From Diorhabda sublineata (Eukaryota; Arthropoda; Insecta; Coleoptera; Chrysomelidae), in the NCBI RefSeq assembly GCF_026230105.1, contig NC_079483.1:1853312-1917311 (forward strand): a DNA stretch of 64,000 bases, in the 5' to 3' direction. The notes beneath the pieces are model-generated. The model was not told the DNA's origin and searched no databases. It was given only the letters and a program-made list of their open reading frames with translations. Position numbers and translations under genes: made by a program. Shown here piece by piece: positions 11,826-27,200 of the stretch; within the stretch, counting starts at the first letter, position 1; every line of letters begins with the position of its first letter.

Positions 11826-12866
11826 TTTTCAATCAACACAAAGTGAGAATCGACTTCAATGGGCTTCAATGAATGTAAATCGACGATATCTGACAAAGTT
11901 AGATGCAAACTCATTCAAATATATGAGAAATGTTGAAATTCGACTTCAAATGAGGAAGATAGACTTTGAAAATTTGCAATCAACACAAAGTGAGAATCGA
12001 CTTCAATGGGCTTCAATGAATGTAAATCGACGATATCTGACAAAGTTAGATGCAAACTCATTCAAATATATGAGAAATGTTGAAATTCGACTTCAAATGA
12101 GGAAGATAGACTTTGAAAATTCTCAATCAACACAAAGTGAGAATCGACTTCAATGGGCTTCAATGAATGTAAATCGACGATATCTGACAAAGTTAGATGC
12201 AAACTCATTCAAATATATGAGAAATGTTAAAATTCTACTTCAAATGAGGAAGATAGACTTTGAAAATTTTCAATGAACACAAAGTGACAATCGACCTCAA
12301 TGGGCTTCAATAAATGTAAATCGACGATATCTGATGAAGTTAGATGCGAACTCATTCAAATATATGAGAAATGTTGAAATTCGACTTCAAATGAGGAAGA
12401 TAGACTTTGAAAATTTTCAATCAACACAAAGTGAGAATCGACTTCAATGGGCTTCAATAAATGTAAATCGACGATATCTGATGAAGTTAGATGCGAACTC
12501 ATTCAAATATATGAGAAATGTTGAAATTCGACTTCAAATGAGGAAGATAGACTTTGAAAATTTTCAATCAACACAAAGTGAGAATCGACTTCAATGGGCT
12601 TCAATGAATGTAAATCGACGATATCTGACAAAGTTAGATGCAAACTCATTCAAATATATGAGAAATGTTGAAATTCGACTTCAAATGAGGAAGATAGACT
12701 TTGAAAATTTTCAATCAACCAAAGTGAGAATCGACTTCAATGGGCTTCAATGAATGTAAATCGACGATATCTGACAAAGTTAGATGCAAACTCACTCAAA
12801 TATATGAGAAATGTTGAATTTCGACTTCAAATGAGGAAGATAGACTTTGAAAATTTTCAATCAACA
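11826..12866 (+). repeat. F-type block 5 (last substantial F block)
   Basis: About seven F-type monomers starting after a 1-bp-shortened junction (GACTTTAAAATTTTC near 11817). The linked variant set (TCAATAAATG, GATGAAGTTAGATGCGAAC) appears twice, near 12310 and 12457. To the right the array is L type for the remaining 51 kb, apart from a patch at 38.72 kb. Confidence 0.8.
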
Positions 12867-13625
12867 CAAATTGACAGTCGACCTCAATGGGCTTCAATGG
12901 ATGTTAATTGCCGATATCTGACAAAGTTAGATGCAAACTCACTCCAATATATAAGAAATGTTGAAATTCGACTTCAAATTAGGAAGATAGACTTCGAAAA
13001 TTTTCAATCAACACAAAGTAACAGTCGACCTCAATGGGCTTCAATGGATGTTAATCGCGAATATCTGACAAAGTTAGATGCAAACTCACTCGAATATATG
13101 AGAAATGTTGAAATTCGACTTCAAATTAGGAAGATAGACTTTGAAAATTTTCAATCAACACAAAGTGACAGTCGACCTCAATGGGCTTCAATGGATGTTA
13201 ATCGCGTATATCTGACAAAGTTAGATGCAAACTCACTCCAATATATAAGAAAGGTTGAAATTCGACTTCAAATTAGGAAGATAGACTTCGAAAATTTTCA
13301 ATCAACACAAAGTAACAGTCGACCTCAATGGGCTTCAATGGATGTTAATCGCGAATATCTGACAAAGTTAGATGCAAACTCTCCCAAATATATAAGAATT
13401 GTTGAAATGCGACTCCAAATTAGGAAGATAGACAATTTTCAATCAACACAAATTGACAGTTGACCTCAATGGGCTTCAATGGATGTTAATCGCGTATATC
13501 TGACAAAGTTAGATGCAAAATCACTCAAATATATGAGAAATGTTGAAATTCGTCTTCAAATTAGGAAGATAGACTTTGAAAATTTTCAATCAACACAAAA
13601 TGACAATCGACTTCAATGTGCTTCA

Positions 13626-16250
13626 ATGAATGTTATTCGACGATATCTGAAAAAGTTAGATGCAAACTCACTCAAATATATGAGAAATGTTGAAATTCGA
13701 CTTCAAATTAGGAAGATAGACTTTGAAAATTTTCAATCAACACAAATTGACAATCGACCTCAATGTGCTTCAATGGATGTTAATCGACGATATCTGACAA
13801 AGTTAGATGCAAACTCACTCAAATATATGAGAAATGTTGGAATTCGACTTCAAATTAGGAAGATAGACTTCGAAAATTTTCAATCAACACAAAGTAACAG
13901 TCGACCTCAATGGGCTTCAATGGATGTTAATCGCGAATATCTGACAAAGTTAGATGCAAACTCACTCGAATATATGAGAAATGTTGAAATTCGACTTCAA
14001 ATTAGGAAGATAGACTTTGAAAATTTTCAATCAACACAAAGTGACAGTCGACCTCAATGGGCTTCAATGGATGTTAATCGCGTATATCTGACAAAGTTAG
14101 ATGCAAACTCACTCCAATATATAAGAAAGGTTGAAATTCGACTTCAAATTAGGAAGATAGACTTCGAAAATTTTTAATCAACACAAAGTGACAATCGACC
14201 TCAATGGACTTCAATGGATGTTAATCGACGATATCTGACCAAGTTAGATGCGAACTCACTCAAATATATGAGAAATGTTGAAATTCGACTTCAAATTAGG
14301 AAGATAGACTTTGAAATTTTTCAATCAACACAAATTGACAATCGACCTCAATGTGCTTCAATGGATGTTAATCGACGATATCTGACAAAGTTAGATGCAA
14401 ACTCACTCAAATATATGAGAAATGTTGGAATTCGACTTCAAATTAGGAAGATAGACTTCGAAAATTTTCAATCAACACAAAGTAACAGTCGACCTCAATG
14501 GGCTTCAATGGATGTTAATCGCGAATATCTGACAAAGTTAGATGCAAACTCACTCGAATATATGAGAAATGTTGAAATTCGACTTCAAATTAGGAAGATA
14601 GACTTTGAAAAATTTCAATCAACACAAAGTGACAGTCGACCTCAATGGGCTTCAATGGATGTTAATCGCGTATATCTGACAAAGTTAGATGCAAACTCAC
14701 TCCAATATATAAGAAAGGTTGAAATTCGACTTCAAATTAGGAAGATAGACTTTGAAAATTTTTAATCAACACAAAGTGACAATCGACCTCAATGGACTTC
14801 AATGGATGTTAATCGACGATATCTGACCAAGTTAGATGCGAACTCACTCAAATATATAAGAAATGTTGAAATTCGACTTCAAATTAGAAAGATAGACTTC
14901 GAATTTTTTTAATCAACACAAAGTGACAGTTGACCTCAATGGGCTTCAATGGATCTTAATCGCCTATATCTGACAAAGTTAGATGCAAACTCACTCAAAT
15001 ATATGAGAAATGTTGAAATTCGACTTCAAATTAGGAAGATAGACTTTGAAAATTTTCAATCAACACAAATTGACAATCGACCTCAATGTGCTTCAATGGA
15101 TGTTAATCGACGATATCTGACAAAGTTAGATGCAAACTCACTCAAATATATGAGAAATGTTGGAATTCGACTTCAAATTAGGAAGATAGACTTCGAAAAT
15201 TTTCAATCAACACAAAGTAACAGTCGACCTCAATGGGCTTCAATGGATGTTAATCGCGAATATCTGACAAAGTTAGATGCAAACTCACTCGAATATATGA
15301 GAAATGTTGAAATTCGACTTCAAATTAGGAAGATAGACTTTGAAAATTTTCAATCAACACAAAGTGACAGTCGACCTCAATGGGCTTCAATGGATGTTAA
15401 TCGCGTATATCTGACAAAGTTAGATGCAAACTCACTCCAATATATAAGAAAGGTTGAAATTCGACTTCAAATTAGGAAGATAGACTTCGAAAATTTTTAA
15501 TCAACACAAAGTGACAATCGACCTCAATGGACTTCAATGGATGTTAATCGACGATATCTGACCAAGTTAGATGCGAACTCACTCAAATATATGAGAAATG
15601 TTGAAATTCGACTTCAAATTAGGAAGATAGACTTTGAAATTTTTCAATCAACACAAATTGACAATCGACCTCAATGTGCTTCAATGGATGTTAATCGACG
15701 ATATCTGACAAAGTTAGATGCAAACTCACTCAAATATATGAGAAATGTTGGAATTCGACTTCAAATTAGGAAGATAGACTTCGAAAATTTTCAATCAACA
15801 CAAAGTAACAGTCGACCTCAATGGGCTTCAATGGATGTTAATCGCGAATATCTGACAAAGTTAGATGCAAACTCACTCGAATATATGAGAAATGTTGAAA
15901 TTCGACTTCAAATTAGGAAGATAGACTTTGAAAATTTTCAATCAACACAAAGTGACAGTCGACCTCAATGGGCTTCAATGGATGTTAATCGCGTATATCT
16001 GACAAAGTTAGATGCAAACTCAATCCAATATATAAGAAAGGTTGAAATTCGACTTCAAATTAGGAAGATAGACTTTGAAAATTTTTAATCAACACAAAGT
16101 GACAATCGACCTCAATGGACTTCAATGGATGTTAATCGACGATATCTGACCAAGTTAGATGCGAACTCACTCAAATATATAAGAAATGTTGAAATTAGAC
16201 TTCAAATTAGGAAGATAGACTTTGAAAATTTTTAATCAACACAAAGTGAC
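13626..16250 (+). repeat. Tetramer/pentamer HOR (588/735 bp), four copies
   Basis: A fixed order of four L-type monomers recurs with starts at 13626, 14214, 14949 and 15537, spaced 588, 735 and 588 bp. The order is a GACAATCGACCTCAATGTGC member, a GTTGGAATTCG member, a CGCGAATATC/CTCGAATATATG member and a CTCCAATATATAAGAAAGG member. The 735-bp spacing holds one extra monomer. Each copy is followed by AATTTTTAATC, or a close variant. Confidence 0.8.
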
Positions 16251-16712
16251 AATCGACCTCAATGGACTTCAATGGATGTTAATCGACGATATCTAACAAA
16301 GTTAGATGCGAACTCACTCAATTATAGAAGAAATGTTGAAATTCGACTTCAAATTAGGAAGATAGACTTCGAAAATTTTTAATCAACACAAAGTGACAGT
16401 TGACCTCAATGGGCTTCAATGGATGTTAATCGCGTATATCTGACAAAGTTAGATGCAAACTCACTCAAATATATGAGAAATGTTGAAATTCGACTTCAAA
16501 TTAGGAAGATAGACTTTGAAAATTTTCAATCAACACAAAGTGACAGTCGACCTCAATGGGCTTCAATGGATGTTAATTGACGATATCTGACAAAGTTAGA
16601 TGCAAACTCACTCCAATATATAAGAAATGTTGAAATTCGACTTCAAATTAGGAAGATAGACTTCGAAAATTTTCAATCAACACAAAGTGACAGTTGACCT
16701 CAATGGGCTTCA

Positions 16713-19700
16713 ATGGATGTTAATCGCGTATATCTGACAAAGTTAGATGCAAACTCACTCAAATATATGAGAAATGTTGAAATTCGTCTTCAAATTAGGA
16801 AGATAGACTTTGAAAATTTTCAATCAACACAAATTGACAATCGACCTCAATGTGCTTCAATGGATGTTAATCGACGATATCTGACAAAGTTAGATGCAAA
16901 CTCACTCAAATATATGAGAAATGTTGAAATTCGACTTCAAATTAGGAAGATAGACTTTGAAAATTTTCAATCAACACAAAGTGACAGTCGACCTCAATGG
17001 GCTTCAATGGATGTTAATCGCGTATATCTGACAAAGTTAGATGCAAACTCACTCGAATATATGAGAAATGTTGAAATTCGACTTCAAATTAGGAAGATAG
17101 ACTTTGAAAATTTTCAATCAACACAAATTGACAGTTGACCTCAATGGGCTTCAATGGATGTTAATCGCGTATATCTGACAAAGTTAGATGCAAACTCACT
17201 CAAATATATGAGAAATGTTGAAATTCGTCTTCAAATTAGGAAGATAGACTTTGAAAATTTTCAATCAACACAAAATGACAATCGACTTCAATGTGCTTCA
17301 ATGAATGTTATTCGACGATATCTGACAAAGTTAGATGCAAACTCACTCAAATATATGAGAAATGTTGAAATTCGACTTCAAATTAGGAAGATAGACTTTG
17401 AAAATTTTCAATCAACACAAATTGACAATCGACCTCAATGTGCTTCAATGGATGTTAATCGACGATATCTGACAAAGTTAGATGCAAACTCACTCAAATA
17501 TATGAGAAATGTTGGAATTCGACTTCAAATTAGGAAGATAGACTTCGAAAATTTTCAATCAACACAAAGTGACAGTCGACCTCAATGGGCTTCAATGGAT
17601 GTTAATCGCGTATATCTGACAAAGTTAGATGCAAACTCACTCGAATATATGAGAAATGTTGAAATTCGACTTCAAATTAGGAAGATAGACTTTGAAAATT
17701 TTCAATCAACACAAAGTGACAGTCGACCTCAATGGGCTTCAATGGATGTTAATCGCGTATATCTGACAAAGTTAGATGCAAACTCACTCCAATATATAAG
17801 AAAGGTTGAAATTCGACTTCAAATTAGGAAGATAGACTTTGAAAATTTTTAATCAACACAAAGTGACAATCGACCTCAATGGACTTCAATGGATGTTAAT
17901 CGACGATATCTGACCAAGTTAGATGCGAACTCACTCAAATATATGAGAAATGTTGAAATTCGACTTCAAATTAGGAAGATAGACTTTGAAAATTTTCAAT
18001 CAACACAAATTGACAATCGACCTCAATGTGCTTCAATGGATGTTAATCGACGATATCTGACAAAGTTAGATGCAAACTCACTCAAATATATGAGAAATGT
18101 TGGAATTCGACTTCAAATTAGGAAGATAGACTTTGAAAATTTTTAATCAACACAAAGTGACAATCGACCTCAATGGACTTCAATGGATGTTAATCGACGA
18201 TATCTGACAAAGTTAGATGCAAACTCACTCAAATATATGAGAAATGTTGAAATTCGACTTCAAATTAGGAAGATAGACTTTGAAAATTTTCAATCAACAC
18301 AAAGTGACAGTCGACCTCAATGGGCTTCAATGGATGTTAATTGACGATATCTGACAAAGTTAGATGCAAACTCACTCCAATATATAAGAAATGTTGAAAT
18401 TCGACTCCAAATTAGGAAGATAGACAATTTTCAATCAACACAAAGTGACAGTTGACCTCAATGGGCTTCAATGGATGTTAATCGCGTATATCTGACAAAG
18501 TTAGATGCAAACTCACTCAAATATATGAGAAATGTTGAAATTCGTCTTCAAATTAGGAAGATAGACTTTGAAAATTTTCAATCAACACAAATTGACAATC
18601 GACCTCAATGTGCTTCAATGGATGTTAATCGACGATATCTGACAAAGTTAGATGCAAACTCACTCAAATATATGAGAAATGTTGAAATTCGACTTCAAAT
18701 TAGGAAGATAGACTTTGAAAATTTTCAATCAACACAAAGTGACAGTCGACCTCAATGGGCTTCAATGGATGTTAATCGCGTATATCTGACAAAGTTAGAT
18801 GCAAACTCACTCGAATATATGAGAAATGTTGAAATTCGACTTCAAATTAGGAAGATAGACTTTGAAAATTTTCAATCAACACAAATTGACAGTTGACCTC
18901 AATGGGCTTCAATGGATGTTAATCGCGTATATCTGACAAAGTTAGATGCAAACTCACTCAAATATATGAGAAATGTTGAAATTCGTCTACAAATTAGGAA
19001 GATAGACTTTGAAAATTTCCAATCAACACAAATTGACAGTCGACCTCAATGGGCTTCAATGGATGTTAATTGACGATATCTGACAAAGTTAGATGCAAAC
19101 TCACTCCAATATATAAGAAATGTTGAAATTCGACTTCAAATTAGGAAGATAGACTTCGAAAATTTTCAATCAACACAAATTGACAGTTGACCTCAATGGG
19201 CTTCAATGGATGTTAATCGCGTATATCTGACAAAGTTAGATGCAAACTCACTCGAATATATGAGAAATGTTGAAATTCGACTTCAAATTAGGAAGATAGA
19301 CTTTGAAAATTTTCAATCAACACAAAGTGACAGTCGACCTCAATGGGCTTCAATTGATGTTAATTGACGATATCTGACAAAGTTAGATGCAAACTCACTC
19401 CAATATATAAGAAATGTTGAAATTCGACTTCAAATTAGGAAGATAGACTTCGAAAATTTTCAATCAACACAAAGTGACAGTTGACCTCAATGGGCTTCAA
19501 TGGATGTTAATCGCGTATATCTGACAAAGTTAGATGCAAACTCACTCAAATATATGAGAAATGTTGAAATTCGTCTTCAAATTAGGAAGATAGACTTTGA
19601 AAATTTTCAATCAACACAAATTGACAATCGACCTCAATGTGCTTCAATGGATGTTAATCGACGATATCTGACAAAGTTAGATGCAAACTCACTCAAATAT

Positions 19701-22700
19701 ATGAGAAATGTTGAAATTCGACTTCAAATTAGGAAGATAGACTTTGAAAATTTTCAATCAACACAAAGTGACAGTCGACCTCAATGGGCTTCAATGGATG
19801 TTAATCGCGTATATCTGACAAAGTTAGATGCAAACTCACTCGAATATATGAGAAATGTTGAAATTCGACTTCAAATTAGGAAGATAGACTTTGAAAATTT
19901 TCAATCAACACAAATTGACAGTTGACCTCAATGGGCTTCAATGGATGTTAATCGCGTATATCTGACAAAGTTAGATGCAAACTCATTCAAATATATGAGA
20001 AATGTTGAAATTCGTCTTCAAATTAGGAAGATAGACTTTGAAAATTTTCAATCAACACAAATTGACAATCGACCTCAATGTGCTTCAATGGATGTTAATC
20101 GACGATATCTGACAAAGTTAGATGCAAACTCACTCAAATATATGAGAAATGTTGAAATTCGACTTCAAATTAGGAAGATAGACTTTGAAAATTTTCAATC
20201 AACACAAATTGACAATCGACCTCAATGTGCTTCAATGGATGTTAATCGACGATATCTGACAAAGTTAGATGCAAACTCACTCAAATATATGAGAAATGTT
20301 GGAATTCGACTTCAAATTAGGAAGATAGACTTCGAAAATTTTCAATCAACACAAAGTGACAGTCGACCTCAATGGGCTTCAATGGATGTTAATCGCGTAT
20401 ATCTGACAAAGTTAGATGCAAACTCACTCGAATATATGAGAAATGTTGAAATTCGACTTCAAATTAGGAAGATAGACTTTGAAAATTTTCAATCAACACA
20501 AAGTGACAGTCGACCTCAATGGGCTTCAATGGATGTTAATCGCGTATATCTGACAAAGTTAGATGCAAACTCACTCCAATATATAAGAAAGGTTGAAATT
20601 CGACTTCAAATTAGGAAGATAGACTTTGAAAATTTTTAATCAACACAAAGTGACAATCGACCTCAATGGACTTCAATGGATGTTAATCGACGATATCTGA
20701 CCTAGTTAGATGCGAACTCACTCAAATATATGAGAAATGTTGAAATTCGACTTCAAATTAGGAAGATAGACTTTGAAAATTTTCAATCAACACAAATTGA
20801 CAATCGACCTCAATGTGCTTCAATGGATGTTAATCGACGATATCTGACAAAGTTAGATGCAAACTCACTCAAATATATGAGAAATGTTGGAATTCGACTT
20901 CAAATTAGGAAGATAGACTTTGAAAATTTTTAATCAACACAAAGTGACAATCGACCTCAATGGACTTCAATGGATGTTAATCGACGATATCTGACAAAGT
21001 TAGATGCAAACTCACTCAAATATATGAGAAATGTTGAAATTCGACTTCAAATTAGGAAGATAGACTTTGAAAATTTTCAATCAACACAAAGTGACAGTCG
21101 ACCTCAATGGGCTTCAATGGATGTTAATTGACGATATCTGACAAAGTTAGATGCAAACTCACTCCAATATATAAGAAATGTTGAAATTTGACTCCAAATT
21201 AGGAAGATAGACAATTTTCAATCAACACAAAGTGACAGTTGACCTCAATGGGCTTCAATGGATGTTAATCGCGTATATCTGACAAAGTTAGATGCAAACT
21301 CACTCAAATATATGAGAAATGTTGAAATTCGTCTTCAAATTAGGAAGATAGACTTTGAAAATTTTCAATCAACACAAATTGACAATCGACCTCAATGTGC
21401 TTCAATGGATGTTAATCGACGATATCTGACAAAGTTAGATGCAAACTCACTCAAATATATGAGAAATGTTGAAATTCGACTTCAAATTAGGAAGATAGAC
21501 TTTGAAAATTTTCAATCAACACAAAGTGACAGTCGACCTCAATGGGCTTCAATGGATGTTAATTGACGATATCTGACAAAGTTAGATGCAAACTCACTCC
21601 AATATATAAGAAATGTTGAAATTCGACTCCAAATTAGGAAGATAGACAGTTTTCAATCAACACAAAGTGACAGTTGACCTCAATGGGCTTCAATGGATGT
21701 TAATTGACGATATCTGACAAAGTTAGATGCAAACTCACTCCAATATATAAGAAATGTTGAAATTCGACTCCAAATTAGGAAGATAGACAATTTTCAATCA
21801 ACACAAAGTGACAGTTGACCTCAATGGGCTTCAATGGATGTTAATCGCGTATATCTGACAAAGTTAGATGCAAACTCACTCAAATATATGAGAAATGTTG
21901 AAATTCGTCTTCAAATTAGGAAGATAGACTTTGAAAATTTTCAATCAACACAAATTGACAATCGACCTCAATGTGCTTCAATGGATGTTAATCGACGATA
22001 TCTGACAAAGTTAGATGCAAACTCACTCAAATATATGAGAAATGTTGAAATTCGACTTCAAATTAGGAAGATAGACTTTGAAAATTTTCAATCAACACAA
22101 AGTGACAGTCGACCTCAATGGGCTTCAATGGATGTTAATCGCGTATATCTGACAAAGTTAGATGCAAACTCACTCGAATATATGAGAAATGTTGAAATTC
22201 GACTTCAAATTAGGAAGATAGACTTTGAAAATTTTCAATCAACACAAATTGACAGTTGACCTCAATGGGCTTCAATGGATGTTAATCGCGTATATCTGAC
22301 AAAGTTAGATGCAAACTCACTCAAATATATGAGAAATGTTGAAATTCGTCTTCAAATTAGGAAGATAGACTTTGAAAATTTCCAATCAACACAAATTGAC
22401 AGTCGACCTCAATGGGCTTCAATGGATGTTAATTGACGATATCTGACAAAGTTAGATGCAAACTCACTCCAATATATAAGAAATGTTGAAATTCGACTTC
22501 AAATTAGGAAGATAGACTTCGAAAATTTTCAATCAACACAAATTGACAGTTGACCTCAATGGGCTTCAATGGATGTTAATCGCGTATATCTGACAAAGTT
22601 AGATGCAAACTCACTCGAATATATGAGAAATGTTGAAATTCGACTTCAAATTAGGAAGATAGACTTTGAAAATTTTCAATCAACACAAAGTGACAGTCGA

Positions 22701-22862
22701 CCTCAATGGGCTTCAATTGATGTTAATTGACGATATCTGACAAAGTTAGATGCAAACTCACTCCAATATATAAGAAATGTTGAAATTCGACTTCAAATTA
22801 GGAAGATAGACTTCGAAAATTTTCAATCAACACAAAGTGACAGTTGACCTCAATGGGCTTCA
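16713..22862 (+). repeat. 2787-bp HOR, two copies, second with 576-bp insertion
   Basis: Segments starting at 16713, 17154, 17889 and 18471 reappear at 19500, 19941, 20676 and 21258, all at an offset of 2787 bp (19 monomers minus 6 bp). In the second copy an extra 576 bp (4 monomers minus 12, containing two 141-bp-class members at about 21640-21790) shifts the remainder. The 1029-bp spacing 18471 to 19500 then reappears as 21834 to 22863. The second copy also has CCTAGTTAG at 20701 instead of CCAAGTTAG. Confidence 0.8.
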
Positions 22863-24200
22863 ATGGATGTTAATCGCGTATATCTGACAAAGTTAGATGC
22901 AAACTCACTCAAATATATGAGAAATGTTGAAATTCGTCTTCAAATTAGGAAGATAGACTTTGAAAATTTTCAATCAACACAAATTGACAATCGACCTCAA
23001 TGTGCTTCAATGGATGTTAATCGACGATATCTGACAAAGTTAGATGCAAACTCACTCAAATATATGAGAAATGTTGAAATTCGACTTCAAATTAGGAAGA
23101 TAGACTTTGAAAATTTTCAATCAACACAAAGTGACAGTCGACCTCAATGGGCTTCAATGGATGTTAATCGCGTATATCTGACAAAGTTAGATGCAAACTC
23201 ACTCGAATATATGAGAAATGTTGAAATTCGATTTCAAATTAGGAAGATAGACTTTGAAAATTTTCAATCAACACAAATTGACAGTTGACCTCAATGGGCT
23301 TCAATGGATGTTAATCGCGTATATCTGACAAAGTTAGATGCAAACTCACTCAAATATATGAGAAATGTTGAAATTCGTCTTCAAATTAGGAAGATAGACT
23401 TTGAAAATTTTCAATCAACACAAATTGACAATCGACCTCAATGTGCTTCAATGGATGTTAATCGACGATATCTGACAAAGTTAGATGCAAACTCACTCAA
23501 ATATATGAGAAATGTTGAAATTCGACTTCAAATTAGGAAGATAGACTTTGAAAATTTTCAATCAACACAAAGTGACAGTCGACCTCAATGGGCTTCAATG
23601 GATGTTAATCGCGTATATCTGACAAAGTTAGATGCAAACTCACTCGAATATATGAGAAATGTTGAAATTCGACTTCAAATTAGGAAGATAGACTTTGAAA
23701 ATTTTCAATCAACACAAATTGACAGTTGACCTCAATGGACTTCAATGGATGTTAATCGACGATATCTGACAAAGTTAGATGCAAACTCACTCAAATATAT
23801 GAGAAATGTTGAAATTCGACTTCAAATTAGGAAGATAGACTTTGAAAATTTTCAATCAACACAAAGTGACAGTCGACCTCAATGGGCTTCAATGGATGTT
23901 AATCGCGTATATCTGACAAAGTTAGATGCAAACTCACTCCAATATATAAGAAAGGTTGAAATTCGACTTCAAATTAGGAAGATAGACTTTGAAAATTTTT
24001 AATCAACACAAAGTGACAATCGACCTCAATGGACTTCAATGGATGTTAATCGACGATATCTGACCAAGTTAGATGCGAACTCACTCAAATATATGAGAAA
24101 TGTTGAAATTCGACTTCAAATTAGGAAGATAGACTTTGAAAATTTTCAATCAACACAAATTGACAATCGACCTCAATGTGCTTCAATGGATGTTAATCGA
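22863..24200 (+). repeat. L-type segment with a 441-bp trimer duplication
   Basis: L-type monomers continuing from the 2787-bp units. The three-monomer segment starting at 22863 recurs at 23304, 441 bp later, with the same class order and one private change in the first copy (TTCGATTTC near 23229). The segment from 24039 resembles those at 17889 and 20676, so this is a further partial copy of the larger unit. Confidence 0.7.
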
Positions 24201-27200
24201 CGATATCTGACAAAGTTAGATGCAAACTCACTCAAATATATGAGAAATGTTGGAATTCGACTTCAAATTAGGAAGATAGACTTTGAAAATTTTTAATCAA
24301 CACAAAGTGACAATCGACCTCAATGGACTTCAATGGATGTTAATCGACGATATCTGACAAAGTTAGATGCAAACTCACTCAAATATATGAGAAATGTTGA
24401 AATTCGACTTCAAATTAGGAAGATAGACTTTGAAAATTTTCAATCAACACAAAGTGACAGTCGACCTCAATGGGCTTCAATGGATGTTAATTGACGATAT
24501 CTGACAAAGTTAGATGCAAACTCACTCCAATATATAAGAAATGTTGAAATTCGACTTCAAATTAGGAAGATAGACTTCGAAAATTTTCAATCAACACAAA
24601 GTGACAGTTGACCTCAATGGGCTTCAATGGATGTTAATCGCGTATATCTGACAAAGTTAGATGCAAACTCACTCAAATATATGAGAAATGTTGAAATTCG
24701 TCTTCAAATTAGGAAGATAGACTTTGAAAATTTTCAATCAACACAAATTGACAGTTGACCTCAATGGGCTTCAATGGATGTTAATCGCGTATATCTGACA
24801 AAGTTAGATGCAAACTCACTCGAATATATGAGAAATGTTGAAATTCGACTTCAAATTAGGAAGATAGACTTTGAAAATTTTCAATCAACACAAATTGACA
24901 GTTGACCTCAATGGGCTTCAATGGATGTTAATCGCGTATATCTGACAAAGTTAGATGCAAACTCACTCAAATATATGAGAAATGTTGAAATTCGTCTTCA
25001 AATTAGGAAGATAGACTTTGAAAATTTCCAATCAACACAAATTGACAGTCGACCTCAATGGGCTTCAATGGATGTTAATTGCCGATATCTGACAAAGTTA
25101 GATGCAAACTCACTCCAATATATAAGGAATGTTGAAATTCGACTTCAAATTAGGAAGATAGACTTCGAAAATTTTCAATCAACACAAAGTGACAATCGAC
25201 CTCAATGGACTTCAATGGATGTTAATCGACGATATCTGACAAAGTTAGATGCAAACTCACTCAAATATATGAGAAATGTTGAAATTCGACTTCAAATTAG
25301 GAAGATAGACTTTGAAAATTTTCAATCAACACAAAGTGACAGTTGACCTCAATGTGCTTCAATGGATGTTAATCGACGATATCTGACAAAGTTAGATGCA
25401 AACTCACTCAAATATATGAGAAATGTTGGAATTCGACTTCAAATTAGGAAGATAGACTTTGAAAATTTTTAATCAACACAAAGTGACAATCGACCTCAAT
25501 GGACTTCAATGGATGTTAATCGACGATATCTGACAAAGTTAGATGCAAACTCACTCAAATATATGAGAAATGTTGAAATTCGACTTCAAATTAGGAAGAT
25601 AGACTTTGAAAATTTTCAATCAACACAAAGTGACAGTCGACCTCAATGGGCTTCAATGGATGTTAATTGACGATATCTGACAAAGTTAGATGCAAACACA
25701 CTCCAATATATAAGAAATGTTGAAATTCGACTTCAAATTAGGAAGATAGACTTCGAAAATTTTCAATCAACACAAAGTGACAGTTGACCTCAATGGGCTT
25801 CAATGGATGTTAATCGCGTATATCTGACAAAGTTAGATGCAAACTCACTCAAATATATGAGAAATGTTGAAATTCGTCTTCAAATTAGGAAGATAGACTT
25901 TGAAAATTTTCAATCAACACAAATTGACAGTTGACCTCAATGGGCTTCAATGGATGTTAATCGCGTATATCTGACAAAGTTAGATGCAAACTCACTCGAA
26001 TATATGAGAAATGTTGAAATTCGACTTCAAATTAGGAAGATAGACTTTGAAAATTTTCAATCAACACAAATTGACAGTTGACCTCAATGGGCTTCAATGG
26101 ATGTTAATCGCGTATATCTGACAAAGTTAGATGCAAACTCACTCAAATATATGAGAAATGTTGAAATTCGTCTTCAAATTAGGAAGATAGACTTTGAAAA
26201 TTTCCAATCAACACAAATTGACAGTCGACCTCAATGGGCTTCAATGGATGTTAATTGCCGATATCTGACAAAGTTAGATGCAAACTCACTCCAATATATA
26301 AGGAATGTTGAAATTCGACTTCAAATTAGGAAGATAGACTTCGAAAATTTTCAATCAACACAAAGTGACAATCGACCTCAATGGACTTCAATGGATGTTA
26401 ATCGACGATATCTGACAAAGTTAGATGCAAACTCACTCAAATATATGAGAAATGTTGAAATTCGACTTCAAATTAGGAAGATAGACTTTGAAAATTTTCA
26501 ATCAACACAAAGTGACAGTCGACCTCAATGGGCTTCAATGGATGTTAATTGACGATATCTGACAAAGTTAGATGCAAACTCACTCCAATATATAAGAAAT
26601 GTTGAAATTCGACTTCAAATTAGGAAGATAGACTTCGAAAATTTTCAATCAACACAAAGTGACAGTTGACCTCAATGGGCTTCAATGGATGTTAATCGCG
26701 TATATCTGACAAAGTTAGATGCAAACTCACTCAAATATATGAGAAATGTTGAAATTCGTCTTCAAATTAGGAAGATAGACTTTGAAAATTTTCAATCAAC
26801 ACAAATTGACAGTTGACCTCAATGGGCTTCAATGGATGTTAATCGCGTATATCTGACAAAGTTAGATGCAAACTCACTCGAATATATGAGAAATGTTGAA
26901 ATTCGACTTCAAATTAGGAAGATAGACTTTGAAAATTTTCAATCAACACAAATTGACAGTTGACCTCAATGGGCTTCAATGGATGTTAATCGCGTATATC
27001 TGACAAAGTTAGATGCAAACTCACTCAAATATATGAGAAATGTTGAAATTCGTCTTCAAATTAGGAAGATAGACTTTGAAAATTTCCAATCAACACAAAT
27101 TGACAGTCGACCTCAATGGGCTTCAATGGATGTTAATTGCCGATATCTGACAAAGTTAGATGCAAACTCACTCCAATATATAAGGAATGTTGAAATTCGA

